Positions 5,989-14,140 of a stretch of 17,667 nucleotides of DNA are shown piece after piece. The notes below the pieces were generated by a model. It was not told where the DNA came from, did not search any database, and saw only the letters and a program-made list of their open reading frames with translations. Each line of letters begins with the position of its first letter. Position 1 is the first letter of the stretch. Position numbers and translations under genes: made by a program. Source of the stretch: Deltaproteobacteria bacterium (GTDB lineage Bacteria > Desulfobacterota > DSM-4660 > Desulfatiglandales > Desulfatiglandaceae); NCBI GenBank assembly GCA_029932035.1, contig JAOZQV010000020.1, positions 1-17,667 of the forward strand, read 5' to 3'.

Positions 5989-7994
5989 CCGGGTCTTTTG
6001 ACTAAGGCTAATGCTGTTTCAACTACATTCTCGGGTGTGAATCCGAATTTTTCATACAGGATCTTACTCGGGGCCGAGGCGCCGAATCGATCCAGAGCGA
6101 TTATTCTACCCACATCACCCACGTAGCGGTGCCATCCCTGCGAGATACCGGCTTCGATGGCAACCCTGGCCTTTATCTCAGATGGGAGGACCTGGCGTCT
6201 GTATTTCTCATCCTGCCTATCAAATAACTCCCAGGATGGCATGCTAACAACACGTGCTGAAACCCCCTGATGGTCAAGCCTTTCTGATGCCTCAATGGCT
6301 ATGTGGACCTCGGAACCTGTGGCAATCAGGATAATATCCGGCTTTTTGTCCACGGCATCCTTCAGTATGTAAGCGCCACGGGCCAAGTTGTCGGCAGGGG
6401 GATAGAGAGTGCGATCAAGCACAGGGACCCCTTGCCGGGTAAGGGCGAGCGCAACCGGTCCGGTTGACTCCAAGGCCACTTTCCAGGCCTCGACGGTTTC
6501 ATTGCCGTCACAAGGTCGGATAACAGTAAGTTTGGGGATTGTCCGCAAAGATGCTAACTGTTCTACAGGCTGGTGTGTTGGCCCATCTTCCCCTAAACCT
6601 ATGCTGTCGTGTGTGAAGATATAGATGACTTTCAGACCCATCAGGGCTGCAAGTCGGATGGCAGGACGCATATAGTCGGAGAAAATAAGAAAAGTTCCCC
6701 CGTACGGGATTACGCCCCCATGAAGCGCCATGCCGTTCAAAATTGCCCCCATCCCGTGTTCACGCACCCCGAACCTCAGATTGCGCCCATAGTAGGTGTC
6801 TGTCTGGAAATCGTATGAATCTTTGATCTCTGTTTTGTTGGATGGGGCTAAATCTGCGGAACCACCTATCAGGTTCGGGACCTGGTCTGCAATGGCGTTC
6901 AGGACCGTCCCTGAGGCAACCCTGGTTGCCATTCCTTTGGGGTCTGATGGGAAAGATGGGATATTTTTGTCCCAGCCCTCCGGAAACACGCCACCCATAA
7001 ATCTACGCCACTCTTCTGCCAGACCGGGGAATGTCTCAGTGTAGGAACGCAGCCTCTTCTGCCATAAATCCTCGTTTGTCCGTCCCTTTTCAATTGCCCT
7101 GCGGAAATGATTTTTCACCTCTTCAGGGATAATAAAAGAGGGCTTTAAGGGCCAGTGAAGGTTTTCCTTTGTTAGTTGGATCTCTTCTTCTCCTAAGGGC
7201 TCTCCGTGAGCAGAGGGATGATCCTCTTTGTTTGGGCTTCCGTAGCCGATATGAGTTCTGATCGCAATCAATGAGGGTCTGCCTGTCTCTTCCTGGGCCT
7301 TGATTATGGCATCATCAATCGCCCTTAGATTATTTCCGTCCGTTACCGTTTGCACGTGCCAGCCGTAGGCCTTGAAGCGGGTTACCCTGTCTTCAGTAAA
7401 CGCAATGTCTGTGCTGCCCTCAATGGAAATGTGATTATCGTCATACAGGTAGATCAGTTTTCCGAGCCTTAGATGGCCTGCCAAAGAGGCCGCCTCATGG
7501 GAGACCCCTTCCATGAGATCCCCGTCACTGACAATACCGTAGGTGAAATGGTCAACGATCGCTTTGTCCGAACGGTTAAAATGTGCGGCCAAGAAGCGTT
7601 CGGTGATGGCCATACCCACTCCGCTGGCAAACCCCTGGCCCAGGGGACCTGTGGTTATTTCTACGCCAGGTGTAAGTAAATATTCGGGATGGCCGGGTGT
7701 TTTGCTTTTCCACTGGCGAAAATTCTTGAGATCACTTAGAGATAAATCATACCCTGTTAGATGAAGGAGACTGTAGAGTAACATTGAACCGTGGCCGGGG
7801 GAAAGGACAAAACGGTCCCGGTCAGGCCATGTGGGGTTAAGAGGGTTATGCCGCAAGAAGCGGGTCCAGAGGGCATAGGCCATGGGAGCGGCGCCCATGG
7901 GCATACCGGGATGTCCCGAATTGGCCTTTTCAACCCCGTCTGCTGAAAGGATTCTGATGGTATTAACGCACAACTCATCCAGTTTTGGTGTCAT
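5985..7994 (-). CDS. tkt: Transketolase
   Basis: This thiamine-diphosphate enzyme moves two-carbon units between sugar phosphates in the non-oxidative pentose phosphate pathway. The 669-residue length is the normal full size. Residues seen include the early His in ANSGHPGMP (H28), SPGHGS (65-70), the ThDP/metal motif SDGDLMEG (156-163) with the Asn in YDDNHISIEG, HPSAHGEPLG (H263), the catalytic Glu in RFGVREHGMG (E412), and THDSIGLGEDGPTHQP (461-476) with its substrate and cofactor His residues. The start ATG (7994-7992) is preceded by AAAGGAG at 12 bases, a long but usable spacing. The gene follows the TVP38-like gene on the same strand by 38 bases, suggesting cotranscription, and overlaps the yggS end tail to tail. 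It is intact. Confidence 0.96.
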   Translation of the reverse strand: MTPKLDELCVNTIRILSADGVEKANSGHPGMPMGAAPMAYALWTRFLRHNPLNPTWPDRDRFVLSPGHGSMLLYSLLHLTGYDLSLSDLKNFRQWKSKTPGHPEYLLTPGVEITTGPLGQGFASGVGMAITERFLAAHFNRSDKAIVDHFTYGIVSDGDLMEGVSHEAASLAGHLRLGKLIYLYDDNHISIEGSTDIAFTEDRVTRFKAYGWHVQTVTDGNNLRAIDDAIIKAQEETGRPSLIAIRTHIGYGSPNKEDHPSAHGEPLGEEEIQLTKENLHWPLKPSFIIPEEVKNHFRRAIEKGRTNEDLWQKRLRSYTETFPGLAEEWRRFMGGVFPEGWDKNIPSFPSDPKGMATRVASGTVLNAIADQVPNLIGGSADLAPSNKTEIKDSYDFQTDTYYGRNLRFGVREHGMGAILNGMALHGGVIPYGGTFLIFSDYMRPAIRLAALMGLKVIYIFTHDSIGLGEDGPTHQPVEQLASLRTIPKLTVIRPCDGNETVEAWKVALESTGPVALALTRQGVPVLDRTLYPPADNLARGAYILKDAVDKKPDIILIATGSEVHIAIEASERLDHQGVSARVVSMPSWELFDRQDEKYRRQVLPSEIKARVAIEAGISQGWHRYVGDVGRIIALDRFGASAPSKILYEKFGFTPENVVETALALVKRPG

Positions 7995-8032
7995 TTTTTG
8001 TTTAAACTCCTTTCAATTTGATTCGAACTGGC

Positions 8033-8728
8033 CTACCCGCCCTTAACCCTTTTAAGGATCATGGGTATAAAACAGGAAAAGACAAAGAGAATCACCGCAA
8101 AGATAACCTTAAAGGCAACCAGATCTTCCCATTTGCCTGAGACCCACACATCTTTCAATGTCCCGCTCAAGAATGTGATAACAAAAATAGAGACCATAAC
8201 CCCCAACCCTGTCCCGAAGAAATAGTCCCAGAAACGGACCTTTGTCAGACTCAGACCGTAATTCATCGGTGTAAAGGGGGAATTGAGTAAGCGCAGGTAA
8301 AGAACCGCGGTGAACCCGTTCCTCTCTATCCCGTCATCATACTTTTTCAGCCGGTCCCCGATCATGGAGGCAACAAAGTCCCGTCCCAACGTCCTTCCCA
8401 CAAAGAATGCGATGCTGGCACCACCCAGCGCCCCAAGCCATCCACAGAAAAATCCCCAGCCGGCCCCAAAAAGTCCGGCGCCTAATATGATAGGGATGCT
8501 TGCTGGAACAAAGAGGGATATGGCAACGGTTTCGAGAAGAATGAAGACGACCGGGGCCCATAATCCAGCCGCACCTAACACACGATCTAATGACTCAGGT
8601 GTGACGAAATCCTCTATGGGGGTAAGCCGGAAAAGACAGACTGCTCCAACCAAAAAGAGAATAAGGACCAAAAATTTCCCCAATGCTCCCTTAGTAATTT
8701 TTTCTTTTTGATCAGATGTATTTTTCAT
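8033..8728 (-). CDS. TVP38/TMEM64 (DedA-like, SNARE-associated) membrane protein
   Basis: The 231-residue integral membrane protein begins with a short Lys-rich cytosolic tail, a first helix at about 18-36, and a central PF09335-type domain. Typical wording is LFVPASIPIILGAGLFG...GFFCGWLGALGGASIAFFVGRTLGRDF, then the re-entrant loop region YLRLLNSPFTPMNYGLSLT followed by the FFGTGLG helix. A final helix at about 205-225 ends in a basic tail (KRVKGG). Family members are implicated in lipid or undecaprenyl-phosphate handling and membrane integrity; the substrate here cannot be read from the sequence. The ATG at 8728-8726 lacks a strong ribosome binding site (only AGGA about 14 bases upstream), so a different start is possible. 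It is followed by tkt after 38 bases. Confidence 0.88.
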   Translation of the reverse strand: MKNTSDQKEKITKGALGKFLVLILFLVGAVCLFRLTPIEDFVTPESLDRVLGAAGLWAPVVFILLETVAISLFVPASIPIILGAGLFGAGWGFFCGWLGALGGASIAFFVGRTLGRDFVASMIGDRLKKYDDGIERNGFTAVLYLRLLNSPFTPMNYGLSLTKVRFWDYFFGTGLGVMVSIFVITFLSGTLKDVWVSGKWEDLVAFKVIFAVILFVFSCFIPMILKRVKGG

Positions 8729-8855
8729 ACGAAATAACGAATCCTGAGATATGTTCTCTTTACCAGGTTTTTAGCGGCTAATCAACGATGAACAACCAAA
8801 TTTTAGCCACTGTACAAGACACATCAAAATTTTCTCTGGCGATTCAGTGGTGCTA

Positions 8856-9611
8856 TTAGATCTGTCCCCGCAATTTTGCCCAGACCAACCCCAGATACTC
8901 ATGCAGGGCGTGCGAAGAGTTCTCTAAGGCGGTAGAGTTGGGAAAAAACGATCCAGGAGTTAGAAGCTGTCGTGACCTTGCTGTTTGTCCAGCAGGGGCC
9001 GGGATGGGATACATGCCCTGTTTTCTGAAAAGGGCCATAGAGCGTGGCATATGAATGGCCGACGTAACCAGCACAAATGGCTGTCCCCCTACAATCTGTT
9101 TTATCAAGCGGGCCTGGTCCTTTGTGTCATTAGATCCGGATTCGAGGATTATATCTTTTTTAGGTATCCCGAAAAACCTCGCAACATCAGCCATTGTATG
9201 GGCTTCAGGGACGGGGTCAAAGGCCCCGCACCCTGACAGGATGAGTTTGCTGCCGGGGTTTTCACGAAATACCCGGATACCTTCCATGAGTCGAATGAGC
9301 GGATGGCAGTATAATCTACCGCTTATGGGGATTGAAGGATCGGAATTGTGCCCCCCGGCAAGCACCACAACATATTTCACCCTTTCCTCCGTCTTATAGG
9401 CCTCAAACCTGCAATCCAGAGGCGCATTTAGGGATCTTGAAATCGGTCCATAGCTCAGAATGGCGAGGGAAACCAGACCGATTGTGACCAAGACCTTACC
9501 GGTAAGCTCCCTTTTACCGCGCCATAGCAGAAACAATCCTAAGAAAGAGATCAAAAGACATGATGGCAGAGGAAGAAGAAGCGAACCAATTATTTTTTTG
9601 AGGAGAAACAT
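8856..9611 (-). CDS. ElyC/YdcF-like DUF218 envelope protein
   Basis: The 251-residue protein has two N-terminal membrane helices (about 8-28 and 38-58) and a DUF218 domain facing the periplasm (about 78-235). The domain has VKYVVVLAGGHNSD, the region around RLMEGIRVFRENPGSKLILSG, the acidic SNDTKDQA motif and PFVLVTSAIHMPRSMALF. The wording of the first 60 residues and of the core closely follows E. coli ElyC (YcbC), which supports peptidoglycan synthesis and undecaprenyl-phosphate economy at low temperature. The exact reaction is unknown. The ATG at 9611-9609 has AGGAG 8 bases upstream. The next gene on this strand is the TVP38-like membrane protein, 127 bases away, also from a family tied to lipid carriers, but cotranscription is uncertain. 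Confidence 0.88.
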   Translation of the reverse strand: MFLLKKIIGSLLLPLPSCLLISFLGLFLLWRGKRELTGKVLVTIGLVSLAILSYGPISRSLNAPLDCRFEAYKTEERVKYVVVLAGGHNSDPSIPISGRLYCHPLIRLMEGIRVFRENPGSKLILSGCGAFDPVPEAHTMADVARFFGIPKKDIILESGSNDTKDQARLIKQIVGGQPFVLVTSAIHMPRSMALFRKQGMYPIPAPAGQTARSRQLLTPGSFFPNSTALENSSHALHEYLGLVWAKLRGQI

Positions 9612-9723
9612 TTTAAGGACTCCTATTCTTCACCGGCCAAGACCGTGAATCCTGGGTTAAGGAAGTGTCAGTCGTTATTGAACAAGATGTTGATGGAATT
9701 GCCCCGGCATTGCAAAAAAGATA

Positions 9724-9752
9724 TTGTAAAAAGCGTCAAAAGAAGATACATT
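9724..9752 (+). promoter_or_regulatory. Possible promoter of the two-CxxC protein gene
   Basis: TTGTAA (9724-9729, 4 of 6) and TACATT (9747-9752, 4 of 6) are separated by 17 bases. A transcript from here would have a leader of about 60 bases before the ATG at 9819. The match is modest. Confidence 0.28.
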
Positions 9753-9818
9753 CCTCCCGGTCGTTTTTCTCTAATGTTTGAAGTCTCATGTGGTCGATAT
9801 GTTTATGGAGGAATCTTT

Positions 9819-10046
9819 ATGGATGACATCTTAGAATTTTTTGTGTGTAATAGCTGTTCAAACAAGGACTTCATTCCCCTTTATAATTTTTCTCTCCGGT
9901 TTCACGGGGTCAATTTCTCTGATGAATTAATATATGACGAAATGGTAGAAGAGCGGTATCAATGCACAAAGTGCCAAAAGAACTTTACAAAAAAGGAGAT
10001 AGAAGAGGGTTTGTCTGAACTCCGCAAAAAACGCAAAATGGACTAA
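9819..10046 (+). CDS. Small protein with two CxxC pairs (zinc-ribbon-like), function unknown
   Basis: The 75-residue product has CNSC (C10, C13) and CTKC (C49, C52) separated by 35 residues, a spacing typical of a zinc-ribbon knuckle pair. A Lys/Glu-rich helix (about 57-74) ends at KRKMD. The start is placed at ATG 9819 because GGAGG (9807-9811) lies exactly 7 bases upstream. The same frame is open back to an ATG at 9645, but that start has no ribosome binding site and the extra residues show no family pattern. The gene converges on rng with a 36-base gap that holds a small hairpin. A metal-binding or nucleic-acid-binding role is inference only. Confidence 0.65.
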   Translation: MDDILEFFVCNSCSNKDFIPLYNFSLRFHGVNFSDELIYDEMVEERYQCTKCQKNFTKKEIEEGLSELRKKRKMD

Positions 10047-10053
10047 GGGCCGG

Positions 10054-10075
10054 GTCCGTAAAAAGGACTTTTTAC
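10054..10075. terminator. Short hairpin with T-run between two convergent genes
   Basis: GTCC (10054-10057) pairs with GGAC (10065-10068), followed by TTTTT (10069-10073). An overlapping alternative is GTAAAAAG/CTTTTTAC (10058-10065, 10068-10075). The near-symmetry would let it act weakly on both strands, ending the small + gene and rng. Confidence 0.4.
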
Positions 10076-10082
10076 ATGGGCG

Positions 10083-11615
10083 TCAAGGGTTTATCTCATA
10101 TTGTTCTAAATGAAAGGTTTTTTTGCCGGTGATTATTATTCCCCTGCCTATCCTCTTTTCCAAATCAATAACTGCTTTTTGTTCGTCTTCCCTTAAGACT
10201 GTTTCTATTTCCGGATTTACCAGGACATAGACTTGTCCCCCTTCTTCAGGGTTAGTGTACTCTCTTTCCAGATCTCTGAATATCTCGTAGCAGATGGTCT
10301 TGGCTGACTTGAGGGTGCCTCGTCCCTCACAGTAGAAGCAGTTATTGCTCAGTAACCGATTCAGGCTCGCCCTGGTTCTCTTTCGGGTCATCTCAATAAG
10401 CCCTAAGTCTGAGATCTGAAGGATGTTTGTTTTTGCTTTATCCCTGCTCAGTGTCTCTTTAAGAGTCATGGACACTCGTTCACGGTTTGAGGGCTTTTCC
10501 ATGTCAATGAAGTCGATAACAATAAGGCCGCCTATATTCCTGAATCGAAGTTGGTAGGCAATTTCTTTAACCGCTTCCAGATTTGTCTTTAGAATGGTTT
10601 CTTCTAAGTTCCTTTTACCAACGTAACTGCCGGTATTTACATCTATTGCTGTGAGGGCCTCCGTAAGCTCAATCACGATATAGCCCCCTGATTTCAACCA
10701 GATTTTATTGCCAAGCGCCCGCGAAATTTCTATTTCAATGCCAAAGGCGTCGAAGATAGGATCAGCCCCCTCATAAAGTTCAACAGAGTACTTTAGGGTA
10801 GGGTCGAATGTCTCGATAAATTCCATTATGTTTTCGTACTCTTTATCCGAGTCAATAATCAGACGGTCAACCTCCTTTGTAAAGAGATCCCGAACCGCCC
10901 TCAGGGAAATGGATAGATCCTTGTGTAACAGGCCAGGGTTTGTCCCTTTTTTCATTTTTCCCTGGATGTTGTCCCAGAGCTTCAGGAGGAAGCCCATCTC
11001 GGCCTCTAATTTCTTTTCGGTGGCATCTTCAGCAACTGTCCTTACAATGAATCCGATAGGTCCAGGCCTGATTTTCCTGATAATTCCTTTAAGTCTTTCC
11101 CTTTCCTCTTTATCCTCTATTCTTCGAGAGATCCCGATATGGTTAACAGTGGGCATAAAGACAAGGTGTCTCCCTGGGAGTGAGATATGAGACGTCAGCC
11201 GGGCGCCTTTGCTTCCGAGAGGTTCCTTTGCCACTTGGACCAGGATATTCTGACCTTCATGGAGCAAATCTTCAATTTGTAGAGTGGTTACATGTAGGTG
11301 ATCAATTTGTGATATTTCAGGATCGATGCGATCAATATCTTGATCAGAATTGGTGTTTGCAAGCATCATCTGCTCGAGATCCGAAAAATCCCTGTAAACA
11401 TCTGCAACGTAAAGAAAAGCCGTTCTGCCTAAGCTGATGTCCACGAATGAAGCCTGCATGCCCGGGAGTACCCTGGCTACCCTTCCTCGATAGATATTCC
11501 CCATCAATTCCTGACTGCGGTCTCTTTCAATATGAAGTTCTACAACAACGCCGTTTTCAACAAGAGCTACCCTGGTTTCGTAAGACCTGGCATTAATGAT
11601 AAGTTCATTGGTCAT
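10083..11615 (-). CDS. rng: Ribonuclease G (Rne/Rng family endoribonuclease)
   Basis: This cytoplasmic single-strand endoribonuclease takes part in rRNA 5'-end maturation and mRNA turnover. The 510-residue protein has the catalytic half only, as in RNase G, with no long C-terminal scaffold. It shows an N-terminal S1 domain (about 36-130, with an acidic insertion near 75-105), the catalytic core with the two metal-binding Asp in LTAIDVNTGSYVG (D325) and IGGLIVIDFIDM (D368), and a single CFYCEGRG Zn-link CxxC (C426, C429), which in this family joins two subunits. The ATG at 11615-11613 is preceded by AAGGAG (11629-11624) at 8 bases. This site lies between the genes, only 17 bases after the radical SAM gene, so the pair is almost certainly cotranscribed. 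Confidence 0.94.
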   Translation of the reverse strand: MTNELIINARSYETRVALVENGVVVELHIERDRSQELMGNIYRGRVARVLPGMQASFVDISLGRTAFLYVADVYRDFSDLEQMMLANTNSDQDIDRIDPEISQIDHLHVTTLQIEDLLHEGQNILVQVAKEPLGSKGARLTSHISLPGRHLVFMPTVNHIGISRRIEDKEERERLKGIIRKIRPGPIGFIVRTVAEDATEKKLEAEMGFLLKLWDNIQGKMKKGTNPGLLHKDLSISLRAVRDLFTKEVDRLIIDSDKEYENIMEFIETFDPTLKYSVELYEGADPIFDAFGIEIEISRALGNKIWLKSGGYIVIELTEALTAIDVNTGSYVGKRNLEETILKTNLEAVKEIAYQLRFRNIGGLIVIDFIDMEKPSNRERVSMTLKETLSRDKAKTNILQISDLGLIEMTRKRTRASLNRLLSNNCFYCEGRGTLKSAKTICYEIFRDLEREYTNPEEGGQVYVLVNPEIETVLREDEQKAVIDLEKRIGRGIIITGKKTFHLEQYEINP

Positions 11616-11632
11616 GGGGCGGTCTCCTTGTT

Positions 11633-14140
11633 TTACGCCAGGACTTGTCCGGTCTTCAACACATCCATATTGAGAAGGTCTTCATCCATCAGGGAAAAAA
11701 TACCCTTTACTATCTCTGTCGGTTTCAGCCCTGGACCTTCCGTCTGACTTACTGTCAATTGTAGCCTGTTTGGTGAAACAAGGGAGATAGAGCTGACAAG
11801 CGCCCGGGCATCGATCTCATGATCCCCTTTTTTGTTGGTTTTGACAACCGAAAAATGGTCTGATTCAAGAAATTCTCTCAGGTCTTTTTCTTCAATTTTT
11901 GGTCCCTTAAAGGTAATCAGGAATTGGCTTTCGCTTATACGCCCTCTTTTCTTGGTAGAGGAAATCTCTTTGACAAGGATTACATCAATGCCATGGGGGA
12001 GTTCATGATTGATCTTCTTTTTTACTGAAAGGATATCTATCGCTTCAATTAGTTCAATATCCACCAGCTCTTCTATGCTTTCGGTCCCAACAGGTAAGGC
12101 GGCAAAAAACGAGACCTTGGGCATGGGGTGATAACCTTTGGAGTAGGCCAATTTTAAACCTGCTCTTCTGAAGGCCCTTATGAGGACCCTCGCAAGTTCT
12201 AAATGGCCAAGATACTTTGCCCTTCCGAGCTTTCTGTAGGTGAGGCGATATTTCTTTTTGTATTCAGGCGTCGGCCGAATAGATGTTCCTTTGGCAGACG
12301 GTAACTCAGAGTATTTATAAAGGACCGGATCAACGGTCTTATGGTCGCATACGCCGCACTCTAAGCATATTTCTCGGCAGTCCGGGGTCAGATTTTCTTC
12401 TTTGGCCTTTATCCATTCCTTCTTGAGGAAGGCCTTTGTGACACCTGTCTTGATATGGTCCCAAGGTAAGATCTCCTGGAAAGACCTTTCCCTGTGGAGA
12501 TAAAAGTTGGGTTCCAACCCGGCACGAACAAAGGCTTCCTGCCAGACATCTACCCTAAAATGATCTCCCCATGCGTCGAACCGCGCCCCAAGGTCCCACG
12601 CCTCCATAATGACACGGCCAAGTCTCCTGTCACCCCTTGCAAAGACACCCTCCAACCAGCTTAATTCAGGTTGATTCCATTTGACCCTGATTTGGCTTCC
12701 TCGGAGTCCTTCCTGGATTAATTGTATTCGCCTCCTGCTCTCCTCCGTAGAAATCTGAGTCGTCCACATAAAGGGGGTATGGGCTTTGGGCACAAACGTA
12801 GAAATGCTGACGTTTAAATTTGCCCTTTTCCCCTTTTTGCCGGCAAGGCGTATGACCTGTTTGGACAAATCGATAATGTCCTGAAGGTCTCCATCCCCCT
12901 CGTATGGGAGCCCTATCATAAAGTAAAGCTTAATCAGGTTCCATCCGGCCCGGTAAACCACATGCGCAGTCCCGAGGATATCGTCTTGGGTCAAGCCTTT
13001 GTTGATGATCCTCCTGAGCCGATCATTGCCTGCCTCCGGGGCCAAGGTAAAACCCGTCTTTCTTACCCTTTTGATCTGTTCGATCATTTCGGTGTTCAGG
13101 CTGTCCATCCTGAGTGACGGGAGGCTTACTCCGATATTCTTGTGAGATTGTCTGTCCATCAGGGTCTTGAGAAGCGGACCGATACAGCTATAATCCCCGG
13201 AACTAAGGGAAAGGAGAGAGATGTCTTCATAGCCGGTCAGTTTTAATGCATTTTCAGCTTTTTCAATAATTGATTCGGGGCTTCGTTCCCGTACCGGGCG
13301 ATATATCATCCCTGCCTGGCAGAATCGACATCCTCGAGTACAACCGCGTGAGATCTCTACTGAAACACGGTCGTGGATCAGTTCGGTGAAGGGGACGATT
13401 TGACGCTCGGGATAGGGATAATCATCGATATCGGGTAGGATAGCCTTCTTTACCTCTTGGTAGTCTGTATGATCCGGCTCAATTTTTTCAACAGACCCAT
13501 CGGGGCAATAATGAACGCTGAAAAAAGAAGGGATGTATACCCCCCTGATATACCGCAATTCATGCAGTAGCTCTCTTTTGCTCTCTATTTTTTTCTTCTT
13601 TGTTTCCCGGATAACACGGCATATCTCTAAGGCCGCGGTCTCACCGTCACCGATTACCATAAGGTCAAAGAAATCGGCAACGGGCTCGGGATTAAAACAC
13701 GCGGGACCTCCTGCAATGATAAGAGCGTCTTTGTCAGCTCTATCCGCAGCCAAAAGGGGAATGCCTGAGAGATCGAGCATGTTCAGGACGTTTGTGTACG
13801 AGAGTTCGTGTTGGAGGCTGAAACCCACGAGGTCAAAGCTTGACAGGGGACGTTCCGACTCTAATGTGGCAAGGGGGATCCCTCGGCTTCTCAATTCATA
13901 TTCCAAGTCAATCCAGGGGGAAAAAACCCGCTCAGCAGCCAGCCATTCCTGACTGTTAAGAATGTTATAAATGATTTTTAGCCCTAAGTGGGACATGCCT
14001 ATTTCATAGACGTCCGGAAAGGCAAGGGCAATGGAGACCTCGATCTTAGAAGGATCTTTCCTGACAGAGTTAACCTCGTTGCCCAAATAACGACTTGGAC
14101 GAATGATATTAGAAAACCAGTTTTTATCTAAGATGGACAT
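11633..14140 (-). CDS. B12-binding/radical SAM protein fused to DUF2344 domain
   Basis: The 835-residue protein has three parts. Residues 30-190 look like a cobalamin-binding fold (ALAFPDVYEIGMSHLGLKIIY, then LIIAGGPACFNPEP and VIGDGE). Residues 255-480 form a radical SAM domain with CTRGCRFC (C267, C271, C274) for the 4Fe-4S cluster and downstream SLRMDS, APEAGNDRLR and IKLYFMIGLP. A second cysteine group, CREICLECGVC (C588, C592, C595, C598), precedes the DUF2344 domain (about 630-800, with GHLELARVLIRAFRRAGL and YHPMPKVSF). By recall this fusion equals TIGR03960 plus TIGR03936, commonly next to an Rne/Rng gene, as here. The substrate is unknown. The start ATG overlaps the end of the histidine kinase gene by 13 bases and has no clear ribosome binding site, which suggests translational coupling. 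Confidence 0.92.
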   Translation of the reverse strand: MSILDKNWFSNIIRPSRYLGNEVNSVRKDPSKIEVSIALAFPDVYEIGMSHLGLKIIYNILNSQEWLAAERVFSPWIDLEYELRSRGIPLATLESERPLSSFDLVGFSLQHELSYTNVLNMLDLSGIPLLAADRADKDALIIAGGPACFNPEPVADFFDLMVIGDGETAALEICRVIRETKKKKIESKRELLHELRYIRGVYIPSFFSVHYCPDGSVEKIEPDHTDYQEVKKAILPDIDDYPYPERQIVPFTELIHDRVSVEISRGCTRGCRFCQAGMIYRPVRERSPESIIEKAENALKLTGYEDISLLSLSSGDYSCIGPLLKTLMDRQSHKNIGVSLPSLRMDSLNTEMIEQIKRVRKTGFTLAPEAGNDRLRRIINKGLTQDDILGTAHVVYRAGWNLIKLYFMIGLPYEGDGDLQDIIDLSKQVIRLAGKKGKRANLNVSISTFVPKAHTPFMWTTQISTEESRRRIQLIQEGLRGSQIRVKWNQPELSWLEGVFARGDRRLGRVIMEAWDLGARFDAWGDHFRVDVWQEAFVRAGLEPNFYLHRERSFQEILPWDHIKTGVTKAFLKKEWIKAKEENLTPDCREICLECGVCDHKTVDPVLYKYSELPSAKGTSIRPTPEYKKKYRLTYRKLGRAKYLGHLELARVLIRAFRRAGLKLAYSKGYHPMPKVSFFAALPVGTESIEELVDIELIEAIDILSVKKKINHELPHGIDVILVKEISSTKKRGRISESQFLITFKGPKIEEKDLREFLESDHFSVVKTNKKGDHEIDARALVSSISLVSPNRLQLTVSQTEGPGLKPTEIVKGIFSLMDEDLLNMDVLKTGQVLA

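Noticed and set aside
9645..9818. N-terminal extension of the double-CxxC protein
   Set aside because: There is no ribosome binding site at 9645, while an excellent one precedes the ATG at 9819.
13533..13952. 139-residue plus-strand ORF inside the radical SAM gene
   Set aside because: It is a Ser/Arg-rich shadow translation of a conserved gene on the other strand.
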